Source: Rhodospirillales bacterium
Lineage (GTDB): Bacteria; Pseudomonadota; Alphaproteobacteria; Acetobacterales; Acetobacteraceae
Length of the DNA stretch: 57,056 nt
Reading direction: 5' to 3'
Assembly (NCBI GenBank): GCA_025359905.1
Contig: JANYDF010000082.1
Span: 1-57,056 of the forward strand
Positions within the stretch are counted from its first letter, which is position 1; each line of letters opens with the position of its first letter. The position numbers and the translations under genes are program-made. Positions 36,429 through 44,705 of the stretch are shown here, one piece after another. The notes below the pieces were generated by a model that searched no databases, had not been told where the DNA came from, and saw nothing but the letters and a program-made list of their open reading frames with translations.

Positions 36429-37349
36429 ATGGGCGAACACGTTGTCGTGACCGAAGTGGGGCCGCGCGATGGCCTGCAAATCGCCAAGGCGATCATGCCC
36501 ACCCCGATCAAGGCGCGCTGGATCGCCGCTATCGCAGCGGCCGGGGTGACAGAAATCGAGGTGGGCAGTTTCGTGCCGCCGCGTCTGATCCCGCAAATGG
36601 CCGACACGCCGGAGATCGTGCGCGGCGCGGTGCACCTGCCAAGCGTGACCGTGCTGGCGCTGGCCCCCAACCTGCGCGGCGCGCAGGACGCTTACGCCAA
36701 CGGGGCCCATCGCGTGGTGGTGCCGGTTTCGGTGAGCGCGGGCCACAGCCAGTCCAACCTGAACCGCACGCCAGCCGAACAGGTCGGCGAAGTCGCGCGC
36801 ATTGTGGCCTGGCTGCGCCAACAGCCGCGCCCGGTGGGCATCGAGGCGGCGTGCTCCACCGCGTTCGGCTGCTCCATCGACGGCGTGGTGCCGCCTTCCG
36901 CCGTGCTGGCGGTGGCCAGCGGACTGGCGGCGGCGGGGGTCGATTCGCTCTCATTGGCCGACACCGTTGGCTACGCCCACCCGGCGCAGATCCGCACCCT
37001 GGTGCGCGCCGTGCGCGCCGAGGTGGGCGGCAAGCTGCAACGGCTGCATCTGCACGACACCATGGGCCTGGGACTGGCCAACGCGCTGGCCGGCATCGAG
37101 GAAGGCGTGCGGCAGTTTGATGCCGCCCTGGCCGGGCTGGGCGGCTGCCCGTTCGCGCCGGGCGCGTCGGGCAACATCGTCACCGAGGATTTGGTGTTCA
37201 TGCTGGAAAGCATGGGCTTCGCGACCGGCATTGAACTCGACAAGCTGATCGCGGCGCGGTCGATCTTGGCGGAGGGGTTGCCGGGCGAGACGCTGCGCGG
37301 CGGGCTGGGGCGGGCGGGGATTCCACGCACGTTCCGGGCGGCGGCGTGA
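36429..37349 (+). CDS. Hydroxymethylglutaryl-CoA lyase
   Basis: The 306-residue TIM-barrel lyase matches HMG-CoA lyase: VTEVGPRDGLQ at the N-terminus with the metal-binding aspartate, EIEVGSFVPPRLIPQMAD, SLADTVGYAHP, LHLHDTMGLGLAN with two metal-binding histidines, and the catalytic-cysteine loop GLGGCPFAPGASGNIVTEDL. It cleaves HMG-CoA to acetyl-CoA and acetoacetate in leucine breakdown. It diverges from the efflux operon with a 198-bp gap that shows no further gene. Confidence 0.93.
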   Translation: MGEHVVVTEVGPRDGLQIAKAIMPTPIKARWIAAIAAAGVTEIEVGSFVPPRLIPQMADTPEIVRGAVHLPSVTVLALAPNLRGAQDAYANGAHRVVVPVSVSAGHSQSNLNRTPAEQVGEVARIVAWLRQQPRPVGIEAACSTAFGCSIDGVVPPSAVLAVASGLAAAGVDSLSLADTVGYAHPAQIRTLVRAVRAEVGGKLQRLHLHDTMGLGLANALAGIEEGVRQFDAALAGLGGCPFAPGASGNIVTEDLVFMLESMGFATGIELDKLIAARSILAEGLPGETLRGGLGRAGIPRTFRAAA

Positions 37350-37433
37350 GAAGGCTTGCGCCCAGCGTCTAGGCCAGCCTCAACGGCGTGCGCGACCGGG
37401 CGCTGGCCCGCCCACGCACGCCGCGTCGCCATC

Positions 37434-38624
37434 TTACCGCTCCAAACGCGGCGCGCGGCGCACCTGGGGCCAGGCGGCCACAATCAGGGCCGCCGTCAGC
37501 GCCAAGTCCAGCGCCGCCACGCCCGCCAGCACGCCCAGCGTGGCATGGCCGCCCGCCCAGCCGAGCAGCAGCGCGCCCAGCACTGGCGATGCGGCCTGCG
37601 CCAGTTGCGAGGGGAATGCCAATTGGCCCATGCGCGTGGCGTACCCGGCGGCGCCGAACAGCGCCATCGGCACGGTGCCGCGCGCGATCGAGCCGATGCC
37701 GATGCCCGCCCCGTAGCAGGCCAGCGCCACCGGTATCGATCCGGGCCAGACCCACATCAAGCCAACCCCGGCCGCGACCAGCAGCGTCCAGGCCAGCATG
37801 GTCCACACCGGATGATGCGAGTGCGCGGTGAGGATTTCGACCAGCCGCCCGCCGACCTGCGACGGCCCCAGCGTGGCGCCAAGCGCAACAGCGGCGGCGG
37901 CACTCCAGCCGCTGGCGGACAGCAGGGTGAGCAAGTGCACCGACAGCACCGAACTGATCGCCGAGCCGAACGTGATGACCGCGCCAACCAGCAGGAATAT
38001 CGCCAGCCCGGCCGGACGGGCCGAAGCACCGGCCAGGATCGGCGTTGGCGGCGCGGGCGGCGGTACCGTGCGCGGCAGTACCCATAAGTAGGTGGGCAAT
38101 AGCAGCACCACGTCGAACGCCGCGTAGCCCAGGCAGGCGCCGCGCCAGCCGAAATGCGACAGCAGCAGTGCTGACAGCGGCCAGCACACCGTGTTGGCGA
38201 AGCCGCCGATCAGCGTCAGCGAGGCAATCGCGCTGCGTGCCTCCCCGCCATACAGCCGCCCCAGCGTGGCGAAGGTGGCATCGTACAGCCCGCAGCCCAT
38301 GCCGAGCCCGATCACCAGCCACGCCGCCAGAAACCCTGCCAGGCTTGGAGCGATGACCAGCCCGATCAGTCCCAGCGCCATCAGCACGGCGCTGGCCGCC
38401 ATCACCGTGCGCCCGCCGCGCGCCTCGATGATCCGCCCGATGCGCGGTGAGGCGAGACCGGCGACCAGCAATCCGCCGGACAGCCCGCCGACCACCCAGG
38501 CCAGCGGCCAGCCGGTATCCTGCGCGATGGGGACCGCCAGCACGGCGGGCAAATAGTACGACGATCCGTAGGCGATGATCTGCGCCAGTCCCAGCGCCGC
38601 CACCACAACCCGGCGCTGCGCCAC
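37434..38624 (-). CDS. Major facilitator superfamily transporter
   Basis: The 396-residue protein has about twelve membrane segments. It begins VVVAALGLAQIIAYGSSYYL and carries an MFS-like loop 2 motif around GRIIEARGGRTVM. The exact substrate is not readable. The gene lies 7 bp downstream of a FAD-linked hydroxyacid dehydrogenase on the same strand, so uptake of a hydroxy acid such as lactate or a sugar acid is possible. This is context only. Confidence 0.85.
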   Translation of the reverse strand: MAQRRVVVAALGLAQIIAYGSSYYLPAVLAVPIAQDTGWPLAWVVGGLSGGLLVAGLASPRIGRIIEARGGRTVMAASAVLMALGLIGLVIAPSLAGFLAAWLVIGLGMGCGLYDATFATLGRLYGGEARSAIASLTLIGGFANTVCWPLSALLLSHFGWRGACLGYAAFDVVLLLPTYLWVLPRTVPPPAPPTPILAGASARPAGLAIFLLVGAVITFGSAISSVLSVHLLTLLSASGWSAAAAVALGATLGPSQVGGRLVEILTAHSHHPVWTMLAWTLLVAAGVGLMWVWPGSIPVALACYGAGIGIGSIARGTVPMALFGAAGYATRMGQLAFPSQLAQAASPVLGALLLGWAGGHATLGVLAGVAALDLALTAALIVAAWPQVRRAPRLER

Positions 38625-38631
38625 CCTGGCG

Positions 38632-40014
38632 TCAGTTCAGGAACATCTTGCCCGGATTCATGATGCCGCGTGGATCGAGCGTGGCCTTCAGCGAGCGCAT
38701 CACCGCCAGCGCCTCCGGCCCGTGTTCGATCTCCAGAAACTCGCGCTTGCCGATGCCCACGCCGTGCTCGCCGCTGCACGAACCGCCGAGCGACAATGCG
38801 CGGGCGACGATTTTGCGGTCCAGCGCCCAGGCGCGTTCCAGCGCCGCCGGGTCGTTCGGCGGCACCAGGATCAGCGCGTGGAAATTGCCGTCGCCGGCAT
38901 GGCCGACGATGGGCGCGATCATGCCCGATTCCACGATGTCCTGCTTGGCGCCCAGCACCGCTTCGGCCAGACGGGAGATCGGCACCACGGTGTCGGTGGC
39001 GACCCCCCGGCAGCCGGGGATCAGCGCGATGCCGGACCAGTAGGCATCGTGCCGCGCCTGCCACAGCTTGGCCCGCTCGGCCGGGTCGGTGGCCCACTTG
39101 AAGCCGCGCGCGCCGAAATGTGCGGCGATTTCCTCGGCTTGCGCCGCTTGCTCGGCCACGCTGGCGGGCGTGCCGTGGAACTCGAAGAACAGCGTCGGCG
39201 CTGCGTCCAGATTGTCCAGCTTCGAGTAGGCAGCGATGGCGGCCATCTGCACATCGTCGATCAACTCGATGCGCGCCACCGGGATGCCCGCCTGCATCAC
39301 CGCGATCACCGTCTCCACGGTGCCTTCCAGATCGCCGAACTGGCAGGTGGCCGCACTGATCGCCTCCGGGATGCCATGCAGGCGCAACTGGATTTCGGTG
39401 ATGATGCCAAGCGTGCCCTCCGAGCCGATGAACAGCCGCGTCAGGTCGTAGCCGGTGGACGACTTGCGCACCCGCCCGCCGGTTTGGATGACGCGGCCAT
39501 CCGGCAGCACCACGGTCAGCCCAAGCACGTTTTCGCGAATGGTGCCGTAGCGCACGGCACAGGTGCCGCTGGCGCGGGTGGCGCACATGCCACCGATGGT
39601 GCAGTCGCTGCCCGGATCGACCGGAAAGAACAGCCCCGCGTCGCGCAGATGCTGGTTTAGCATCTTCCGGGTCACGCCGGCCTCGATCCGGCAATCCATG
39701 TCCGCCTGATTGACCTCGATCACGCGCGTCATACGCGACAAATCGACACTGATGCCGCCGCGTACCGGCGTGACATGGCCTTCCAGCGACGTGCCGGCCC
39801 CGAACGGCACCACCGGCACCGAATGGGCGTGGCACAGCGCCAATAGGCGGGAAACTTCCTCCGTCGTCTCCACCAGTGCCACCGCGTCGGGCAGCACCGG
39901 CGGATTGGTGTCCTCGCCGTGCGAATGCTGCTCGCGCAGACTGGCGTTGGTGGTGATCCTGTCACCGAGGAACGGGCGGGCGGCAGCGATCACCGCATCG
40001 ACAGGACGTGTCAC
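38632..40014 (-). CDS. FAD-linked D-2-hydroxyacid dehydrogenase (D-lactate dehydrogenase/GlcD type)
   Basis: The 460-residue flavoprotein has the FAD-binding PCMH domain (VPVVPFGAGTSLEGHVTPV, GSDCTIGGMCATRASGTCAVR, LFIGSEGTLGIITEIQLRL) and the C-terminal FAD-oxidase domain (GHAGDGNFHALIL, SGEHGVGIGKREFL, LDPRGIMNPGKMF). This fits DLD or GlcD enzymes oxidising D-lactate, glycolate or related acids to the quinone pool. The start is GTG 40014, with GGGAGA seven bases upstream; no ATG fits better. Confidence 0.9.
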   Translation of the reverse strand: MTRPVDAVIAAARPFLGDRITTNASLREQHSHGEDTNPPVLPDAVALVETTEEVSRLLALCHAHSVPVVPFGAGTSLEGHVTPVRGGISVDLSRMTRVIEVNQADMDCRIEAGVTRKMLNQHLRDAGLFFPVDPGSDCTIGGMCATRASGTCAVRYGTIRENVLGLTVVLPDGRVIQTGGRVRKSSTGYDLTRLFIGSEGTLGIITEIQLRLHGIPEAISAATCQFGDLEGTVETVIAVMQAGIPVARIELIDDVQMAAIAAYSKLDNLDAAPTLFFEFHGTPASVAEQAAQAEEIAAHFGARGFKWATDPAERAKLWQARHDAYWSGIALIPGCRGVATDTVVPISRLAEAVLGAKQDIVESGMIAPIVGHAGDGNFHALILVPPNDPAALERAWALDRKIVARALSLGGSCSGEHGVGIGKREFLEIEHGPEALAVMRSLKATLDPRGIMNPGKMFLN

Positions 40015-40108
40015 GTTTGTCTCCCAATCTGGCGGCCGCCCGAATTGACCCGACCCAGCCCCGCGCCTAGCGTGCCCGGCCACGAAACAGGGGGGAAGCA
40101 CGCTTCCA

Positions 40109-40885
40109 ATGACAAACAGGGTCAAGCAAATCTTGTCGTCCGGCAAGGCGGTGGTGAATGGCTGGCTGGCCATCCCCTCGGGCTTCTCGGCGGAAGTTCT
40201 GGCGCAAAGCGGTTTCGACAGCGTGACGGTGGATCTACAGCACGGCGTGCAGGATTATCTGTCGATGGTGGAATGCTTCCAGGCGATGCAGGCCCATCCG
40301 GTCACGCCGATGGTGCGGGTGCCGTGGAACGAGCCGGGCATCATCGGCAAGGTGCTGGATGCGGGTGCCTATGGGGTAATCTGCCCGATGGTGAACACCC
40401 GCGAGCAGGCCGAGGCCTTCGTATCCTACGCCAAGTACCCGCCGCGCGGCGCGCGCAGCAACGGCCCGATCCGGGTCGGGCTGTATGGCGAGGCCGGCAC
40501 CTATCAAACGGTCGCCAACGACGAGACGCTGTCGATCCCGATGATCGAAACGCGCGAAGCGGTGGCCAATCTGGAAGCTATTCTGGATGTGCCGGGCATC
40601 GCGGGCGTTTATATCGGGCCGTCCGACCTCGGGTTTTCGCACGGCCTGACGCCGAAGCTGGACCGCGAGGAGCCGGAGATGCTGGCGATCTTCGACCGGG
40701 TGATCGCCGAGACCGAAAAGCGCGGCCAGTTCGCCGGCATCCACACCGGCAGCGCCGCTTATGCCGCGCGCGCCATCGGCATGGGCTTCCGGCTGGTGAC
40801 GCTGCTGAACGACGTGTCGCTGATGGCGATGGCGGCGAAAGCTGGCGTGTCGCAAATCCGCAAGGAGAGCGGCGGGGTGGCGTGA
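40109..40885 (+). CDS. HpcH/HpaI family 2-oxo-acid aldolase
   Basis: The 258-residue protein matches class II pyruvate aldolases: FDSVTVDLQHGVQDY, RVPWNEPGIIGKVLDAGAYG, PMVNTREQAEAFV, PPRGARSNGP and IAGVYIGPSDLGFSHG. Such enzymes cleave 2-keto-3-deoxy acids (4-hydroxy-2-oxoheptanedioate, 2-keto-3-deoxy-L-rhamnonate and others) to pyruvate and an aldehyde. A GGGGGGAAG ribosome site precedes the ATG. It diverges from the hydroxyacid dehydrogenase and is near a UxaA-type dehydratase. Confidence 0.9.
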   Translation: MTNRVKQILSSGKAVVNGWLAIPSGFSAEVLAQSGFDSVTVDLQHGVQDYLSMVECFQAMQAHPVTPMVRVPWNEPGIIGKVLDAGAYGVICPMVNTREQAEAFVSYAKYPPRGARSNGPIRVGLYGEAGTYQTVANDETLSIPMIETREAVANLEAILDVPGIAGVYIGPSDLGFSHGLTPKLDREEPEMLAIFDRVIAETEKRGQFAGIHTGSAAYAARAIGMGFRLVTLLNDVSLMAMAAKAGVSQIRKESGGVA

Positions 40886-40886
40886 C

Positions 40887-41024
40887 CCTCACCCTCCCAC
40901 GCCTGCGGCGCGGGCCCCTCCCTCTCCCGCAAGCGGGAGAGGGGCTCGTCAGGCCCGAGTTCAAGCCTCTCTCCCGCCTTGCGGGAGAGGGAGGGGCCTA
41001 TCGCGTAGCGATGGGAGGGTGAGG
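40887..41024. repeat. Long nested palindromic repeat
   Basis: The outer arms CCTCACCCTCCCA (40887-40899) and complement (41012-41024) enclose a second, perfect 21-bp inverted repeat at 40913-40933 and 40978-40998. Its core is CTCTCCCGCAAG. It fills the gap between the aldolase and a broken DUF559 gene, which starts at its last base. The palindromes at 44553-44671 and 189-288 are of the same general kind. Confidence 0.85.
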
Positions 41025-41378
41025 ATGACGCGACGCATCACCAAAACCGCGCGAAAACTGCGCCGCGACGCCACCGGTGCCGAAAAGTAGCTCTGGACCT
41101 TGCTGTGCGACCGGCGGCTCGCGGGCTACAAATTCCGCCGTCAGTATCCGTTAAATGGCTCTATTCTCGATTTCGCTTGCGTCGCCCATCGCCTCGCCGT
41201 TGAAGCCGACGGTGGACAACACAATGCTGAGCAGGATGCGGCACGTACCGCCCGCATTCATGCGGCGGGCTGGCGTATCCAGCGCTTCTGGAACAACGAT
41301 ATCCTTGCCAACACTGAAGGCGTGGTCGTGACGATCATCGCCGCCTTGGAGACCGCACCATGTCCCCCCCGATCATGA
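41025..41378 (+). pseudogene. DUF559 (VSR-like endonuclease) gene with in-frame amber codon
   Basis: The frame reads MTRRITKTARKLRRDATGAEK, then TAG at 41088-41090, then LWTLLCDRRLAGYKFRRQYP through a clear DUF559 core (FACVAHRLAVEADGGQH, RIQRFWNNDIL) to a TGA inside the next gene. All family parts are present in one frame except for the amber codon at position 22, where a sense codon (perhaps CAG) is expected. Other genes here end in TAG, so TAG is not a sense codon. It is most likely a recent pseudogene, with re-initiation downstream less likely. Confidence 0.8.
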
Positions 41379-42883
41379 TTCGCCTGCATCCCGACGACAG
41401 CGTGGTGATCGCCCGCGCCACCCTGCTGCCGGGCACGCCGGTGGCCGATGGCGTTGTCACCACTGGCCGGGTGCCGGCCGGCCACAAGGCCGCCATCCGT
41501 GCCCATGCGGTGGGCGATGCGGTGATCCGCTACGGCCAGATCATCGGCTTTGCCACCCAGTCCATCGCGGCGGGCGAGCACATCCACGTGCACAACATCG
41601 GCATGGGCGACTTCGCCAAGGATTACGCGTACGGCGAAGGCGTCACGCCGACGCAGTTTTTCGACGCGCCCGCCACCTTCATGGGCATCCGCCGCCTGGA
41701 TGGCCGCGTGGCGACGCGCAACTACATCGGTATTCTGACCAGCGTGAACTGCTCGGCGCATGTCGCCGACGTGGTGGCCGATTACTTCAAGAAGAATCCG
41801 TATTCGGGCCACAACCCGCTGGCCGATTACCCGAACGTCGATGGCGTGGTGGCGCTGACCCACAAGACCGGCTGCGGCATGACCGCGGGCGAGCCATTGA
41901 CGCTGCTGCGCCGCACGCTGGGCGGCTACGCAAGGCACGTGAACTTTGCCGCCGTGGTGGTGCTGGGGCTGGGCTGCGAGGTGAACCAGATCGGCGGGCT
42001 GCTGGAAGAACAGCGCCTGTCCGGCCGTCTGCGCAACATGGACATCCAGCAGATGGGCGGCAGCCGCAAGACGGTGGCGGCCAGCATCGACTTCGTGAAG
42101 GAGGCGTTGCACGACGCCAACCGCGCCACCCGCGTGGCCGTGCCGGTCAGCGAACTGACCGTGGCGCTGCAATGCGGCGGCTCGGACGGCTATTCCGGCA
42201 TCACCGCCAACCCGGCGCTGGGCGCCGCGAGCGACCTGATCGTGCGCCATGGCGGCAGCGTGATCCTGTCCGAAACGCCGGAGACCTACGGGGCCGAACA
42301 CCTGCTGACCCGGCGCGCGGTCAGCCAGGATGTCGGCGAAAAGCTGGTCGGCCTGATGCGCTGGTGGGAAGCCTATTGCGAGCGCGAAGGGGCCGAGATG
42401 AACGCCAACCCGTCGCCGGGCAACAAGGCGGGCGGCCTGACCACGATTCTTGAGAAGTCGCTGGGTGCCATGGCCAAGGGCGGCAGCACCAATCTGGTGG
42501 ACGTGCTGCGCTATGCCGAGCCGGTGGTGACCAAGGGGTTCAACTTCATGGACACGCCGGGCTACGACCCGGTGGCGGCCACCGGGCAGGTGGCGGGCGG
42601 GGCCAACCTCGTGTGCTTCACCACCGGGCGCGGCAGCGTGTTCGGCTGCAAGCCGGCCCCCTCGATCAAGCTGGCGACCAACACGCCGATGTTCGAGCGC
42701 ATGGAGGAGGACATGGACATCAACTGCGGCACCATCGCCGATGGCGATGAGTCGGTGCAGCAATGCGGCGCGCGGATTTTCGACCTGATCCTGCGCACCG
42801 CCTCGGGTGAGCCGACCAAAAGCGAGGCGTTCGACTTCGGCGGCGCGGAGTTCGCCCCGTGGGTGCTCGGCGCCACCATGTGA
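41360..42883 (+). CDS. UxaA family hydrolyase (altronate/galactarate dehydratase-like)
   Basis: The 507-residue protein joins an N-terminal SAF domain (1-95, ending near YGQIIGFATQSIAAGEHI) to the UxaA/GarD catalytic domain: RRLDGRVATRNYIGILTSVN, ALTHKTGCGM, LGLGCEVNQI, QCGGSDGYSGITANPALG and CFTTGRGSVFGCKPAP. The cysteines in these motifs bind Fe. Family members dehydrate altronate, galactarate or related acids to 2-keto-3-deoxy products. The start has GGAG eight bases upstream. The exact substrate is unknown. Confidence 0.9.
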   Translation: MSPPIMIRLHPDDSVVIARATLLPGTPVADGVVTTGRVPAGHKAAIRAHAVGDAVIRYGQIIGFATQSIAAGEHIHVHNIGMGDFAKDYAYGEGVTPTQFFDAPATFMGIRRLDGRVATRNYIGILTSVNCSAHVADVVADYFKKNPYSGHNPLADYPNVDGVVALTHKTGCGMTAGEPLTLLRRTLGGYARHVNFAAVVVLGLGCEVNQIGGLLEEQRLSGRLRNMDIQQMGGSRKTVAASIDFVKEALHDANRATRVAVPVSELTVALQCGGSDGYSGITANPALGAASDLIVRHGGSVILSETPETYGAEHLLTRRAVSQDVGEKLVGLMRWWEAYCEREGAEMNANPSPGNKAGGLTTILEKSLGAMAKGGSTNLVDVLRYAEPVVTKGFNFMDTPGYDPVAATGQVAGGANLVCFTTGRGSVFGCKPAPSIKLATNTPMFERMEEDMDINCGTIADGDESVQQCGARIFDLILRTASGEPTKSEAFDFGGAEFAPWVLGATM

Positions 42884-42947
42884 GCGGCCAGGACGGCATC
42901 CGGCAGCGGATGCCGTCCGCTTCACCATTCGATCGAAAGAGCAGCGC

Positions 42948-44198
42948 ATGAGCGGCCGTACGCCGGATGGGTTGGACGTTGAGTTCTGCCGTTCGCAATT
43001 TCCCGAAATCGGCAACGGCTGGGCCTATCTGGACAACGCCGGCGGCTCCTACGTGCCGCGCAGCGTGGTCGGCCGGATGGTGTCGTTCCTGACCGAGAGC
43101 AAGAATCAGCCCTGGCGGCACACCGCCCCCGGCAAGCTCTCGGGCGACCGGCTGGACGCTGCTTATGCCAGCGTCGCCGCCCTGATCAACGCCGAGCGCG
43201 ACGAGATCATCCTCGGCCCGTCCACCACGGCGAACATCCATGCGCTGGCGCAGGCGCTGCGGCCGATGCTGCGGCCCGGCGACGAGATCGTCGTCAGCCA
43301 ACAGGACCACGAAGCCAATCGCGGCGCTTGGGTGCGGCTAGCGGAATTCGGCGTCACGATTGTCGAGTGGCCGATCGATCCGGTGACGGGCTTGCTCGAC
43401 ACCGAAATGCTGCGCGGCCTGCTGAACGAGCGCACCAGACTGGTCTGTGTGACCCATGTCTCCAACGTTGTCGCCGCGATCAATCCGGTGGCGGACATCG
43501 CGCGCATGGCGCACGGCGTGGGTGCCATGGTGGTGGTGGACGGCGTGGCCTATGCGGGGCACGCGCTGGTGGACGTAAAGGTGCTGGGCGCCGATTTCTA
43601 TTTGTTCAGCCTTTACAAGGTATATGGGCCGCACCAGGGCGTGCTGTATGCCAGCCGGGCGGCGTTGCGGCAGACGCGCAACCAGAAGCATTTCTTCTAC
43701 GACAGCAATTTCACCGCCGAGCGGCTGCATCCGGCGGGCAATCAGTACGAGTCGGTGGCGGCTTCGCACGGCGTGGCCGACTATTTCGACGCGGTGTACG
43801 CGCATCATTTCCGCGACAACGAACCGAGCCTGCATGAGCGCGCAAAACAGGTGTTCGCGCTGTTCGCGGCGCAGGAACAGACGCTTGCCAGCGTCCTGAT
43901 CGACGGCTTGCGGGCGCTGCCCGGCGTGCGCGTGCTGGGCCCGCAAACCGGCGACCGCGCTGTGCGAATGCCAACGGTGGCGTTCCACGTGCCCGGCCGC
44001 ACCTCGAAGTCGATTGCCGAGGCGCTGGGTGCGAGCAAGTGCCTTGTGGCGCACGGCCATTTCTACGCGCCGCATTGCGTGGCAGCCCAAGGCATCGCCG
44101 ACGTGGATGACGGCGTGGTGCGGATTTCGCTGCTGCACTACAACACGCTGGCCGAAGTGCAGGGCGTGCTGGCGGCGCTGCGGGGGATTCTGGGATAG
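42948..44198 (+). CDS. Class V aminotransferase / cysteine desulfurase-like protein
   Basis: The 416-residue PLP enzyme shows WAYLDNAGGSYVPRSV at the N-terminus, HEANRGAWVRLAE, VSNVVAAINPV, and the PLP lysine in FSLYKVYGPHQG (Lys224). The C-terminal VAHGHFYAP segment differs from the typical cysteine-desulfurase loop. It resembles the cysteine desulfurase-like SelA/NifS-related transaminases of unknown role. It follows the UxaA gene by 64 bp. The function cannot be fixed from sequence alone. Confidence 0.85.
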   Translation: MSGRTPDGLDVEFCRSQFPEIGNGWAYLDNAGGSYVPRSVVGRMVSFLTESKNQPWRHTAPGKLSGDRLDAAYASVAALINAERDEIILGPSTTANIHALAQALRPMLRPGDEIVVSQQDHEANRGAWVRLAEFGVTIVEWPIDPVTGLLDTEMLRGLLNERTRLVCVTHVSNVVAAINPVADIARMAHGVGAMVVVDGVAYAGHALVDVKVLGADFYLFSLYKVYGPHQGVLYASRAALRQTRNQKHFFYDSNFTAERLHPAGNQYESVAASHGVADYFDAVYAHHFRDNEPSLHERAKQVFALFAAQEQTLASVLIDGLRALPGVRVLGPQTGDRAVRMPTVAFHVPGRTSKSIAEALGASKCLVAHGHFYAPHCVAAQGIADVDDGVVRISLLHYNTLAEVQGVLAALRGILG

Positions 44199-44215
44199 AG
44201 TGTGAAACACTGGCC

Positions 44216-44620
44216 ATGACGCTGCGTGCAAGATCTGTGATCGCGCGGCGATTGCGCCGTGACGCGACGGATGTTGAACGCATCCTGTGGCGTGCGTTGC
44301 GCGAACGCTGTCCGGGTTGGAAGTTCCGCCGGTAGCACCCGATCAGCTCAAAGATTGCCGATTTTGCCTGTCCGGCCGCAAAACTGGTGATCGAGTTGGA
44401 CGGTGGCCAACATGCCGGACGAACCGGGCAGGATGCCGGGCGCACCGCCGTGCTTGCCAGCTACGGCGATCGCGTTATCCGCTTCTGGAACAACGACGTG
44501 CTGGACAACACCGATGGTGTGCTGGCGGTCATCATCGGCGAACTCGGCGTTTCCCCCACCTCACCCCGGCCCTCTCCGCCCCCGGGGGCGGAGAGGGGGC
44601 GTACGGAGAGCGGCGGTTGA
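44216..44620 (+). pseudogene. Second DUF559 endonuclease gene with in-frame amber codon
   Basis: The frame starts MTLRARSVIARRLRRDAT and runs to WKFRR, then TAG at 44333-44335, then HPISSKIADFACPAAKLVIE with the conserved ELDGGQH and RFWNND motifs. The normal family sequence is FRRQHP, so this is a CAG to TAG change at codon 40. The 3' end reads into a palindromic repeat. It resembles the first DUF559 copy 3 kb upstream, also amber-broken. Confidence 0.85.
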
Positions 44621-44671
44621 AAGTCCCTCTCAGCCCCTTGGGGCGGAGAGGGATTTAGGGTGAGGTGGGGG
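44553..44671. repeat. Palindromic repeat after the second DUF559 gene
   Basis: Perfect 14-bp outer arms (CCCCCACCTCACCC and its complement) surround inner CTCTCCGCC/GGCGGAGAG hairpins. The element overlaps the end of the DUF559 pseudogene and ends 34 bp before guaD. It is similar in design to the repeat at 40887-41024. Confidence 0.8.
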
Positions 44672-44705
44672 ACACTCCGGCCATAACGCCGGGGCAGGAG
44701 ACACT

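Noticed and set aside
41025-44620. Genome-wide read-through of TAG as a sense codon
   Set aside because: Several well-defined genes here (amn, flgE, flgK, guaD, the class V aminotransferase) end in TAG at the expected C-terminus, so TAG is a normal stop.
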